From positions 4,471,001-4,535,000 of the forward strand of contig JARHVA010000592.1 in the NCBI GenBank assembly GCA_037957365.1: 64,000 nt of DNA. Direction: 5' to 3'. The stretch comes from Torreya grandis (Eukaryota > Streptophyta > Pinopsida > Cupressales > Taxaceae). The translations under genes and the position numbers were made by a program. Under the pieces are notes generated by a model that had not been told where the DNA came from, made no database searches, and saw only the letters and a program-made list of their open reading frames with translations. Below are positions 35,097-46,068 of this stretch, one piece after another (position 1 is the first letter of the stretch; every line of letters starts with the position of its first letter).

Positions 35097-35508
35097 TACT
35101 TGGAATAATTTTCAAATTATGTGAAAATTGGTATTTACCAGATAGTAAATAGTAAGTAGTAAGGTTGACTTGCCGAAAGGTAGATATTAGTTACTAGTTA
35201 TTTATAACCATATGGTTAATACGGTAATATAATATTATGGTTTAGATATATTTTTATTTATTATAAAAATATATTATAACAGATTTTATTATTTAGTGGG
35301 ATTCGGGTGTGAGAGAAAAAAATGGAGAGAATATATGAATATAATTCCTATATATATGTAATCTCACAAAATGTTTTATAATTTTGATTAATAAGAGAAT
35401 AGAAATATATAAGAATATTATATTGTGTTATCAAAATATCTCTATGTATGGCTTCACTATGTCTTGCACGAGTTATTTATTTGAATATAGCTCCTATAAT
35501 ACCTATCA
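35097..35508 (+). repeat. 5' LTR (412 bp)
   Basis: It starts TACTTGGAATAATTTTC (the partner starts TGTTGAGAATAGTTTTC) and ends CCTATCA. Shared blocks include GGTTAATAxGGTAATATAAT, GTGTGAGAGAAAAA and ATGTATGGCTTCACTATG. Confidence 0.9.
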
Positions 35509-35509
35509 T

Positions 35510-35521
35510 TGGTATTAGAGT
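35510..35521 (+). promoter_or_regulatory. primer-binding site
   Basis: TGGTATTAGAG differs by one base from the initiator-Met tRNA site and lies one base after the LTR. Confidence 0.88.
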
Positions 35522-36964
35522 AATATAGACCTTGACTTGTGATGGAGAATTAACTTGAGAGGAGGTAATATCTAAAGTTGATTGGTTGCCTTGAATCTAT
35601 GAATTCATTTTTTTTGACAAAATTCTTGTAGAATATCCATATAAGTATTCTATCATCTTGCACAAATTTTCATATAAAGCGTTCTCAAATTGTAGGTTGC
35701 TAAAAAGTTGATATTTATAAACTTGACGCTAATAGTGATCGACTAAATTCACTGGCTCCTATTTCACCATAGACCTGAGCAAGTGAATCTCTAATTATTT
35801 AAGTAAATGTTAGTTCTTATTATGACATAGTAATCAATACAATAGAATGGTTGTGCATGTTGTGTTTCATGTATAAAACTCACCCATCGTTTAAAATCTA
35901 CATATGTAGCACCTAACTATTGAAAGAATTGCACTATCTAAGAAAGTAACACAACCTATAGATTATATATAATTATGTTGTATTATTTACATTTTTTACT
36001 TAAATTTGAACTTGTTCCATTTACCTCCCATTCCATACTATCAAATCATCTGACAGTCTATCAAAATCTATGGAAAAACACATTTCAAGTAAGTTCAAAA
36101 AAACATTTCATGTGAAGATTACGTCTGTGACTGCCTCAAATTCTAGGTGATGTGATTGAATAAAATCTTGTCAAAATCATGGACCCACCTAATTCCACTA
36201 CATTTGGATCTTATATTTGAGAGGGAAAGAGATTTTGTCACAATAAAAATAATCTCTGGGAAAGATCACATATTTTAAGTCCACCTACTAGATGATTGTG
36301 TTCATATATAACGGACCTCATGTGAGACCTATGTGAGGGAGACAATGATCTATATCACATTTCCAATACACAGGAAGTCTATGCTATTTTTATCATATCG
36401 ATTATTTTATAGTTTTGATTTATTTGGGGTGGTAAGATTTTAGTACATATTTATTTTGGTATTAAATAGTCTTTATTAATAGATTTTATTTGTCCAAATT
36501 CAAAAATAAAAGAAATTTTTGTTGATAATCATATTTTTATTGTTGTGTCAATTATAAATTTAGTTAAGTTTTAATGAAAATTAGGTGTTAATTTTTTTTA
36601 ATATTAAGTTTAGTCGATTGCCTTTATTAGTAGGTTTTAAAATTGTGTTTCAAAAGTAATTCTCATGTGTTGTTGGTCTAATTTTAACATCTTTTGTCAA
36701 TACTATTGTCATTGTAAAAAAAAGTTTTTAGTCATTTTAGTTGTAATGTCATGACATCAAAATTGTGTCATTAGTCATAAAAATTAAATTAAGTTTATCA
36801 TATATACAAAAATACAAAATATCAGTCTAAGTCAAGTCATTTTGTTAATATTGTCAAAATGTTAAAAATGAGTGGAAGTGTCAGTTTTGTGTCAAAATTG
36901 TCAAAATAAAAAAATTATGTTTACAAGGATACATTATCACTTGTATGCAATGTATAAATTATTT

Positions 36965-36992
36965 GGCGGGGGCGGGGAGGGGGGAGGGGAGA
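36965..36992 (+). repeat. isolated G-run tract
   Basis: GCGGGGGCGGGGAGG, then GGGGAGGGG, all within about 28 bp and embedded in DNA of about 25-30% GC. Four G runs of at least four bases satisfy the usual G-quadruplex pattern. It lies in the internal domain of the deleted copia element and resembles the tract at 10015-10062. Confidence 0.85.
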
Positions 36993-37539
36993 GCAAGAGC
37001 AGGTAGATTTATCTCAAAAAATTTATGCCCCTGAACTACATCAACATACTAGCTAAGTAAATATCTTCATATATTGAAGGATATAGGCTACACGGAGGAA
37101 GGAGGTCTTTCAATGACCTGTCATTAGTCACCACCAATTGGGATGCATCATATTTTGGTGACATGTGTGGTATGATTTTAAATTTTTTTATTGTGTTAGT
37201 TACTCTTATTTTTTGTTATATGAAAAATAAATAGTTGTGCCTATTCACGTGTGAATGATATTCCCATATAACCCTTTTTTATATTTACATTGGAGAATGT
37301 TGATAAAAAAAACTATTATCGAAATCATGATTAAAATTTAGTGGTACACCTTTTAAAACTATGTTGTAAGGTTGGTGGTAAACTTGAGAAAACCATTCTA
37401 TAAGGTTAATGGTGAATATGAGAAAACCAGTTTGTAAGGTTATTGGTGAACTTATGAAAACCATTTTGGAAGGTTATTGGTGAACCTGTTAAAACTAATT
37501 GTAGATGAATGTGATGGAAGAAATGTATGATGGCACATG

Positions 37540-37628
37540 TATGAATATCATGAGCACATAGAGGTGGATCAAGCTACAATAAAAAAATAGAGATATATTA
37601 TACCATGTAAAAACTATGAGGGAAGGAA
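37540..37628 (+). pseudogene. copia RNase H tail and purine tract
   Basis: One frame reads YEYHEHIEVDQATIKK, matching the H-I-E-V-D/H block near the end of copia RNase H, then a stop. The purine tract GAGGGAAGGAA (about 37619-37628) abuts the LTR. This trace identifies the element as copia-derived. Confidence 0.7.
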
Positions 37629-38035
37629 TGTTGAGAATAGTTTTCACATTAGGTGAAAATTAGTATTTAGCAGATGATAAAAAGTAAATAGTGATTTACC
37701 AAAAGGTATATATTAATTACTAGTTGTTTATAACTATATGGTTAATATGGTAATATAATATTGTGGTTTAGATATATTGTTATTTGTTATAACAATATAT
37801 CATAATAGATTTACTTATTTAGTAGGATTCAGGTGTGAGAGAAAAACAAGGGAGATAAGATAGGAATATAATTCCTATGCATATGTAATCTCACATAATA
37901 TTTAATAAATTAGATTAATAAGAGAATGGAAATATAGAAAAATATTATATTGTGTGATTAAAATATCTCTATGTATGGCTTCACTATGTCTTGCATGAGT
38001 TAGTTAATTGCATATATCTCCTACAATACCTATCG
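37629..38035 (+). repeat. 3' LTR (407 bp)
   Basis: It starts TGTTGAGAATAG and ends CCTATCG (CA changed to CG). It is colinear with the 5' LTR at 35097. Confidence 0.9.
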
Positions 38036-38040
38036 ATACT

Positions 38041-40882
38041 TAGATTTTTTGATTACATAATTGCATGTTGGATGTTATTATGCACCCCACATTAATTTTA
38101 TGATTGTTTTGGGACTCTTAAAAAAAATTAAAATCATGTATGCCTTATTTTAGTTTTTTCCAATAAAATTTGTGATGTTTTAATGACTGGGAAATGATGA
38201 ATTTGATCCTGTGTATCACTGACTTCATTGGTTATGTGTTTTTAAGTAAAATGATGACTTTGACCCATGAAAATGGTTACTTTGACACTATGTATCAGTA
38301 ACTTTGTCAGGTATAATTAATTTATCAATTCGGTGACATTACTAATTTTTTTGAGAAAATAATGACTTTGACACTAATAATCGTTGAATTTGACACTCTT
38401 AAAATGATGAATTTTCCAATTTATATGTATTTTTAGTTTTTGAAAAAAATGGTCATAATACAGACTGCTAAATGGTGACTTTGCTTTGAGATACAAACCT
38501 GAGAGCCCAAAAAGTCCAAACTTTTTCTTTATTTTTGAAATTTAATCAACTCAAATAAATCTAATAATTTTTTGATGTAGGGTACAAGGTAAACATAATA
38601 ATTTTGATGCTCTAACAAATCCATTTTGTACTTTTTATTTATTTTCAAAGAATTTCACATTTATATTTGGGGATTAAAACATTTTCACTTTAATTTTTCA
38701 AATGCTTTCATTTTGGTGCTTAAATATTTTCCACAAAACCTTTCATTTTTATTGAAAGTTTTCAAAGTTTTTAAACATATCACTTAGTGTTTAAAATCAA
38801 CTAGACAACTTTCAAAAATATTTATTAAATATAAGTTTTAAGCAAAGTTATTCAAAATCATTTTTATTTTTGTACTTAAAACTCTTTTACTTTAGCATCC
38901 ATTTAGTATTTTGCTTTCATTTGAGTATTGTTTAGAAAAGTCATGCATATGTTCTCCCCTACTTAAGGTGACTCATAAACATTATTAAACTAGTTTTTTC
39001 TTATAGTCTAGAGTTAAATTTGTGTATACTCTCCCCTTATTTTATTGTATGTTGGTGAATAAAAATTGACTTTCTCTCATTTCCATTTCTTTTATTTTGG
39101 CTTAGAAAATTGGAGTTCATTGCCTATTTGTAAGTTATCTAAGGATGCATTGACCTAGGTTTAATCTCCCAACATTGTTCCAAACCCAAATCTTTGGTGG
39201 GGTATATAAATTGGGCATGTTATTCAATTAAATAATGGTTGAGCAGTTATCTTGACAAGTCAAATAGAACTTTAAAACTTATACTTACTAGACATCACAC
39301 TTCACTAAGAAATTGATGGATGATGTATTATCAAAAGAGACAACACCTTTTTATAACAAACTATTTATACTCACATCCATTTGATGTATATTCTAAAGTG
39401 GCCTTTATAGACCATCTAGAAATCGAAACAATAAATTTAGACTAACTTTCCCCACATGCCTAGATTATCTTACCAATACCAATTTGCTTTGGCACTCTAT
39501 GTCTCATGCAATGTACAAGCTATTAAGAGACAAAGGGAGGCCAAAAAATCTACCTTCATGTGATTTTATTTATTAGATTAACAGTTAATTCCTCAAAATA
39601 ATGAGAACATCGATGGAGTTTGGTGGATACGATGAAACCTTGTGTCAGTTATTAAAATAGGAATGTGTGCTTATGTGATTCTTGTTTATTTGCATGTTGA
39701 GTCCAAAATTATTTCACACAATCAAAAAATTCCATCATCAAAACAAACGATACATACACATTTTCAACCAAGAAGTGTTATGCTACCCAATTATTCAAAA
39801 CCATTTGGTTAAGTCCAAAATATCAATAAATAATTCATGCTTTAATTTCTGAAAGGCTTTATTACACTATTCTCATTCAGAGTCCTTTTACAACTAAGTC
39901 TAAAGTCTTAAATTATGGAGTCCAATTCAAACCTAAAATTGATCCCTTAAATCCATGATCCTTTGTTAGGGTCCAAGTGTATCTCAAAACCATGTTTGAA
40001 ATCCACTTTCATGTTAATATCTAAGGACAATTATTCCATGTTTGAGTCTTGCCTATAACTTAGAGTTGAGTTGTTTACTTTTTGTATTTACATAGTGTTA
40101 CATGTGTTTAAGATCTTCTCCTAAACAAAGTTAAGGTTTTCATTTTAAAACTCCATGTTCCTTTTTAGACCTATAATAAATTTGACCTTGTTTCCAAATA
40201 TTACCTGTATCTTTTATTTCAAACCAAAGTTTATAGATTTAAATTTAGTTTTAGTTTTATACTAGTTTTTATTTTTTTACCAACCAAGTTCATTTTCAAG
40301 AAAAAAATCATGTTCCTAGACCAAGTTGAAGCTTTTGTTTCAAGATCCAAGTTCATTTATACCTAGATTTAGACATAGACCTTTATCACGATCAAGATCA
40401 AATTTCCTTTTTTAGATGATTTTAGAAGGGATAAGTGTGTTTTTGTGTTAGTTTAGACTAATTACCAATTTCTAATTTTTGAGTAAAGATCTTTTTAAAC
40501 CATGTTCTAAAGGTTTGAAGAATTAGAAATAATTTTACCAAGACAAAAAACATTTATTTAACCATGCCTTGGTATAGATGTAGAAGAGATAGGTATAACC
40601 CTTCATATGAGGACATCATCACAAATGACCATTTTGATTATGAGACTTGTTGTGTTAATGCAACATATGAGGCAGATCTATATCCCACGTATATACTCCC
40701 TAGCATAGGGTAAGGGAAAGACCAATTCATTTAATACCTCATGAACGCACCTCCTAGTTCATGATATAAATAATACACATTTACACTATACCTTACTAGC
40801 ATACCATCCAATACCAAAATGTTCCAATAATAATCATAATTTGTTACCATACTATCTATCATCCATATATGTTTGATCACCA
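38041..40882. other. no gene seen; spaced TTTGAC repeats at 38160-38420
   Basis: This is AT-rich sequence. At 38160-38420 the phrase GACTTTGACxC or GAATTTGAxxC recurs at least six times with irregular spacing, probably an old short tandem array. Around 38590-38930 there are many TTTCA and TTTTCAAA phrases. No coding motif was recognised on either strand. Position 40884 begins a tandem duplication that spans the next element's left end. Confidence 0.5.
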
Positions 40883-40915
40883 TATTTTAATTCCTACTAG
40901 TGATGGCTTAACCTT

Positions 40916-41312
40916 TGACATAATTGGCCAATAGGTGATATTATATTAGAATTAGCACACAATAATTATATAACAATGACCTTGGTTGTGTTTATAAATA
41001 TGAAAGAGGATGTGCAATAATTGCCCGATATACCTTTCTTACTAGTTATCTGTTATGTTACAATAGCTTGGTGAATAGGAATATATAGAAGGAAAAGGAG
41101 GAGTTAACTCATATGATAACTCACCATGGGATTGGTTTTAACTCACATTTATAACTTATAGGTGAACTCATAGTGGTACTCAATTGAACAACAAATAGAA
41201 CACACACTCTCACCCACTTAACCTCTTTATCACACCTAATTAATCTAAAGCTAATTGTGTAGGAATAATCCATTTAATAAATAAATGGAATAATAAATAT
41301 CCTATACCAACA
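40916..41312 (-). repeat. LTR 1 (duplicate 3' LTR)
   Basis: It starts TGACATAATTGGCC and ends CCTATACCAACA, 397 bp. The purine-tract complement CCCCCCTT follows directly. Confidence 0.92.
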
Positions 41313-41720
41313 CCCCCCTTAAGCATAGCTTAAGTGGTGGAAAGGAAAAAATGGGTCTTTGAAACAAGGCTTGATGAGGTACCCATGAACAATATAAATC
41401 TCTCAAGGTACAGTAAAAGGAGAAAACCTACTAGAAAAAAAACCCTCTCCACCCACAAAAACAAGAGAGAGACAAAGAAGAGAAGGTAGGATTAAAAATC
41501 CCCACTCCAACACCCACCCTAAACATAGCTTAGGTGGGATGGATAATTAGGTCCTAACAATGGGGCATGATGAGGTACCCAAGTACATAGCAATGATCCT
41601 AGTATCATAAAAAAATATGAAAGATCTGTGCCTCCATAAAGAAGATAGAGAATCTAAGTGCAAAATTTTGCATGGTGAATGTTGTAGTAGGTCCATATAT
41701 AAAAAATGTTGTCTCTTCTT
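41309..41720 (+). repeat. about 200-bp direct repeat beside the LTR
   Basis: The phrase CCAACACCC, then CATAGCTTAxGTGG and GATGAGGTACCCA, occurs at about 41307-41385 and again at about 41507-41582. The same pair recurs in the tandem copy at about 42574 and 42782. This multiplies the purine-tract region next to the LTR. Confidence 0.75.
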
Positions 41721-41996
41721 TTAAGAATAAAAAAAACATGAAGCTATAAAACTATTGAATTCCCACTCAAGTGGAATGCATATAAGAATCATAATGTAGA
41801 TCTTTAGAAAATGCTCAAAATTCTCCCTACTAGTGCTCAAATGTGCCAAAGTATGATCAAGAATCATAAGCCTAACTATATAATATGGAAATAAGGTATC
41901 ATATAATGAAGGTGAGAGAATAGGTAGGTTTATAATTACCCTCATTACATCTAGACAATAATAGTGGCATGAAACATTCACAAAAAGAATGTTCAT
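41721..41996 (-). other. unidentified 91-codon open frame
   Basis: The open frame starts MNILFVNVSCHYYCLDVMRV. No domain was recognised. In the tandem copy (about 42985-43265) the matching frame is broken, so there is no sign of selection to keep it open. It may be a decayed piece of an element polyprotein, but I could not match it to copia integrase or any other family. Confidence 0.2.
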
Positions 41997-42182
41997 GGGA
42001 ATAGGATAGCAAGGCTCAATAATAATCTAAACTAAACACTGATATACAAATAAAGCACTTTGATATTTAATATGAATTTCCACATCAAAATATGAGTTAT
42101 CGATACTCTCAATGTGTATAATCTCACTTCAATTAGTACCATCCTATGAGATTTTAATTCCTACTAGTGATGGCTTAACCTT

Positions 42183-42579
42183 TGACATAACTAGCCAATA
42201 GGTGATCTTATAATAGAATTACCACACAATAATTATATAAAAATGACCTTGGTTGTATTTATAAATATGGAAGAGGATGTGTAATAAGTGTCTGACATAT
42301 TAAACTACCTTGCTTACCAATTATCTATTATGTTACAATAGCCTGGTGAATAGGAATATGAGAAGGGGGAATTAACTCATAGGATAACTCACCATGGGAT
42401 TGAGTGTAACTCACTTTTAGAACTTATAGGTGAACTCACAATGGCACTCAATTGAACACTAGGTAGAACTCATGCTCTCACGTACTTATCCTCTTTATCA
42501 CACATAATTAATCTAAAGCTAAATGTGTAGGAATAATCCATTTAATAAATAAATCGAATAATAATATCCTACACCAACA
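42183..42579 (-). repeat. LTR 2 (original 3' LTR)
   Basis: It is 397 bp, starts TGACATAACTAGCC and ends TACACCAACA. It is nearly colinear with LTR 1 and more diverged from LTR 3. Confidence 0.92.
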
Positions 42580-45500
42580 CGCCCCTTAAGTAAATCTTAG
42601 GTGGTGGAAAATTAAAAAAATGGGTCTTGGAAACAAGGATTGATGAGGTACCCATGCACAATACAACTCTCTAAAGGTGGAGTAAAAGGAGAAAACCTAG
42701 TGGGGAAAAAACTCCCCCTCTCCCCCATAGAAAAAGAGAGAGAGAGATAAAGAATAGAGGGTAGGACTAGAAAGCCCCACTCCAACAACCCCCCTAAACA
42801 TAGCTTAAGTGGGATGGATAACTAGGTCCTAGAAATGGGGCATGATGAGGTACCCAAGTACATAGAAATGATCCCAGTATCATAAAAAAATATGAAAGAT
42901 GTGTGCCTCCATAAAGAAGATAGAGAATCTAAGTGAAAAAATGTTTCATGGTGAATGTTGTAGTAGGTCCATCTGTAAAAAATGTTTTCTCTTCCTTTCA
43001 AAAGAAAAAACCTCAAAGCTATCAAACTATTAAATTACTACTCAAGTGGAATGCATTTAAGAATCATAATTTAGATCTTTAGAAAATGCTCAAAATTCTC
43101 CCTACTTGTGCTCAAATGTGCCAAAGTCTAATCAAGAATCATAATACTTACTATAGAATATGGAAATAAGGTATCATATAATTAAGGGGAGAGAATATGT
43201 GGGTTTATAAGTACCCTCATTACATCCAAAAAATAATAGAGGCATGAAACATTCACAAAAAAAGTGTTCATGGGAATAGGATAGCAAGGCTTAATAATCA
43301 TTGAAACTAAACACTGATCTACAAATAAAGCAACTAGATCTTTAAGATGAATTTTTTCATCAACGTATTAGTTTTTGATAATCTCAATGTGTATAATCTC
43401 ACTTTAATTAGTAAATTCCTATGAAATATAAGTCTATGAAGGCTCTAAAATAACTACAATCTACATAGGAATGGATGTAAAATATGCGATGAGATAACTA
43501 AGGTTTGGTATAATCTCATCCTATAGTGGGGGATTGATAGAAGGAAGTACATTGTCCACCATAGATGTATCATCATAGGAAGTGAAAGTAGGAGGGGATA
43601 CTTTAATAGTATTTAAAGAGATAAAGAAAAGAGGAGGAGATTTGACATAAATCACAGTACGATGCCCTAAAAACTCTGAAGAGTTCTCCAAATAATGGAT
43701 GGACACTCTATGTGTTCCATATGGTGGTTTAGATACCATGAAACATGTATCAATGATTGAACATATACATAGTCACAAGATTTATCCCAATCATCATATT
43801 GACCTTGGTTAATATGAACATAAATATATCCTTATAAGAATGGAATAAGGTCTTGATCGGTGACTGAAGGTTTCATGTACACATACCATGAAGCATAATT
43901 GATCTTCCAAAGAAGGACCACTGGTGTAGACTCAACTTTACTCCCATGGAGTCTCTAAAATGGATTCATCATGACCAAGAGAAGACACTAAATAAGTGAA
44001 AGATAATACAATAAACTTTGTATTGATCCTAGAATACTACACGCTCATGAATATGACATTAGACATATTCAAGAATTCATTAAAGTGACCAACCATTGTA
44101 GGAATAAATATAAATAATACATGCTAAAAATAGGTTATTAGGTATAGCTAAAAATGCATCTACATGTGAGCAATCAATGCATAAATTAGTAGGCCTCATA
44201 ACACAGGCAATGCCCTTGAATATGGCACTTTATAAATTTAGTGTATTTAAAATAATAATAGGACCAATAGGATGAGAACTAAAAGTAAATCACTTTTCCA
44301 AAAATTGTCACTAAAATTTGAGTTATCAAGAAAAATTTATCACTAATTACATTTTCCATCATTAATGACCAATTTAATGAACTTGCACTTAAAAGTTTAA
44401 AAAACTAAACCAAACTAGGGGTAAGGTATCCTTCTACCCACTCATTGGAATTAGAATATAACCACAAACCTTCTCAAGAGAGATAAAGTAAAAACAAAAA
44501 AGCCTACCCATACACCCCTACGTGCACATTACAAGAAAAGGCTTCGTAGAAGGTGTTTTCATTAAAATTATACGAATCTATTTTAAATAAAAATAAAAGG
44601 TGCTTTACTTTTTTAATCTATTTAGTGTATAATTTAGGTTTTAATTTTTTTAACTTAAATATGAGAATAAAACTGTCACCAAGGGGGAACACATGTCAAA
44701 GATTTGTAAATCTGTAACTTTGGGTGTAATCATGGGAGAGACTTACAATGGCGAGTGGATGAGGGGTTACTCAAGCAAAAATAATGGGGAACTATTATTC
44801 AAACATAGATTCTCCTAAAATATTGTAGTCTTTCATGCTCACTATCTATAAAAGAATGTGGTTCTAAAATATATTTGCTCCACCTCGTTACCTTCGCAAT
44901 GTGAGACCCTCTTTGTAATGAATATGGTGTCAAAATTTGGGTGAACCTTTGGACTTATAGGGCATGACCCAAACTAAAAATTTTGGTGGAAGGAATGCAA
45001 GTCGATGATAACTGAGAGGAAGATGAAAGAACATGCATGTTTAGAGACTTGCATACAGAAGTTGAGGCACTAAGTGAATGGATTCTTAGTGGACATCATT
45101 GTTTTGGATAACCAAATCTGGTAGCAAGAGGATTTTGAATAGATAACTAGTCATCAAATCAAGGGTTCAAAGCCACATATATGGACTATTTAAACCAAGG
45201 ATAATCCATGAAATGTAATCATAGATGAGTTAGACTAGAAAAAGCACAAAAAATGGTATTTAAGGCTTGAAACCATGACCTTTTAGAGAAATTAGACATA
45301 AATATCAAGCCAAAAAAGACCAGATGTAGTTATAGGTTGAGTGAGCATGTCATAAGAGAGGTTATGATTTGAAGATCAACCCACAACAAAGAGCAGCTAT
45401 AAATACCAAAAAAATAGGCCATTTAACTTTCCAAAAATTGTTTTTTCACCTCCTAAACTAGTAAGAGATGCATGAAAGTAAAATGAGGAAAATAAACTGA

Positions 45501-45674
45501 TGGAGGTCAAATGAGCCCTTTTGTATATCAAACTACAATACCACCACCATTCACAAAACCTTCCAACAATACCAAAAAAACTAGTCATTTTTTATAATGA
45601 AAACTGAAGATTTCAAATTTATAACAACAAAATATAAATGGTGATCAATACCAACACCCAAAGCTCTGATACCT
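42580..45674 (-). other. internal domain without recognised coding
   Basis: It starts with the purine-tract complement and the 200-bp repeat pair, then about 2.3 kb with no RT, integrase or gag motif. A 72-codon minus frame at 43521-43739 and a 63-codon minus frame at 45397-45588 have no known domain. Near 44527 GCACATTACAAGAAAAGG resembles, weakly, the end of CACTA-type transposons, but no partner end was found. Confidence 0.5.
45663..45673 (-). promoter_or_regulatory. primer-binding site
   Basis: Minus strand GGTATCAGAGC, one base from the LTR edge, is a strong match to the initiator-Met tRNA site. Confidence 0.9.
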
Positions 45675-46063
45675 TGTCATAATTGGCCAATAGATGATCT
45701 TCTAGAAGAATGAGAACATAATAATTCTTTAATAATGACTATTTTTTATTCATAAATATGCAAAAGGATGTACAATAATAGCCTGATGTATTAAACTACC
45801 TTACTTACCAATTGTCTGCTCTATTACAATAGTCTGGAGAAGAGAAATATATAGAAGGAGAAGGGGGAGTTAACTCAAAGGAGAACTCACCATGTGGTAT
45901 TGAGTGTAACTCACTATGGAACTCATAGGGGAAATCATAGTCACACTCAATTGAACTCTAGGTAGAACTCACCCTCTAACTCACTTAACCTCTTTCACGA
46001 ACCTAAGTAAGTTGAAGTAAAATGTGTAGGGATAATCCATTTAATAAATATCCTATACTAACA
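45675..46063 (-). repeat. LTR 3 (5' LTR)
   Basis: It is 389 bp, starts TGTCATAATTGGCC and ends CCTATACTAACA. The TSD ACCTT follows at 46064-46068. Confidence 0.92.
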
Positions 46064-46068
46064 ACCTT

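Larger units (their letters stand above)
35097..38035 (+). mobile_element. Internally deleted Ty1/copia-type element
   Basis: Paired LTRs (35097-35508 and 37629-38035) flank about 2.1 kb. A primer-binding site TGGTATTAGAG follows the first LTR at 35510, and a purine tract GAGGGAAGGAA precedes the second. Flanking TTACT (35092-35096) and ATACT (38036-38040) agree at four of five bases. The only coding trace is the end of copia RNase H just before the purine tract. It is a non-autonomous derivative, 2939 bp. Confidence 0.88.
40884..43425 (+). repeat. 1267-bp tandem duplication crossing an LTR
   Basis: Copy 1 is about 40884-42150 and copy 2 about 42151-43425, with the same 32 or so bases of flank (ATTTTAATTCCTACTAGTGA onward), the whole LTR and about 840 bp of internal sequence. 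At the join, the element-internal sequence CCTATGAG runs directly into the flank ATTTTAATT. The end of copy 2 instead continues CCTATGAAATATAAG. The copies differ at roughly a tenth of positions by eye, so the duplication is not recent. Confidence 0.9.
40916..46063 (-). mobile_element. Non-autonomous LTR element with three LTRs
   Basis: LTRs lie at 40916-41312, 42183-42579 and 45675-46063. The exact TSD ACCTT occurs at 40911-40915 and 46064-46068, and again at 42178-42182 because the duplication carried flank with it. The original element is therefore 42183-46063 (3881 bp), and the left 1.27 kb is a later tandem copy. The primer-site complement GCTCTGATACC (45663-45673) before the right LTR, and purine-tract complements CCCCCCTT and GCCCCTT after the left ones, set the orientation to minus. 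No gag or pol could be recognised inside. Confidence 0.9.

Noticed and set aside
41721..41996. 91-codon frame as an integrase C-terminus
   Set aside because: I could not find convincing conserved blocks, and the tandem copy does not keep it open.
44520..44560. GCACATTACAAGAAAAGG as an end of a CACTA-type DNA transposon
   Set aside because: The similarity is short, no inverted partner or 3-bp target duplication was found, and no transposase is visible.
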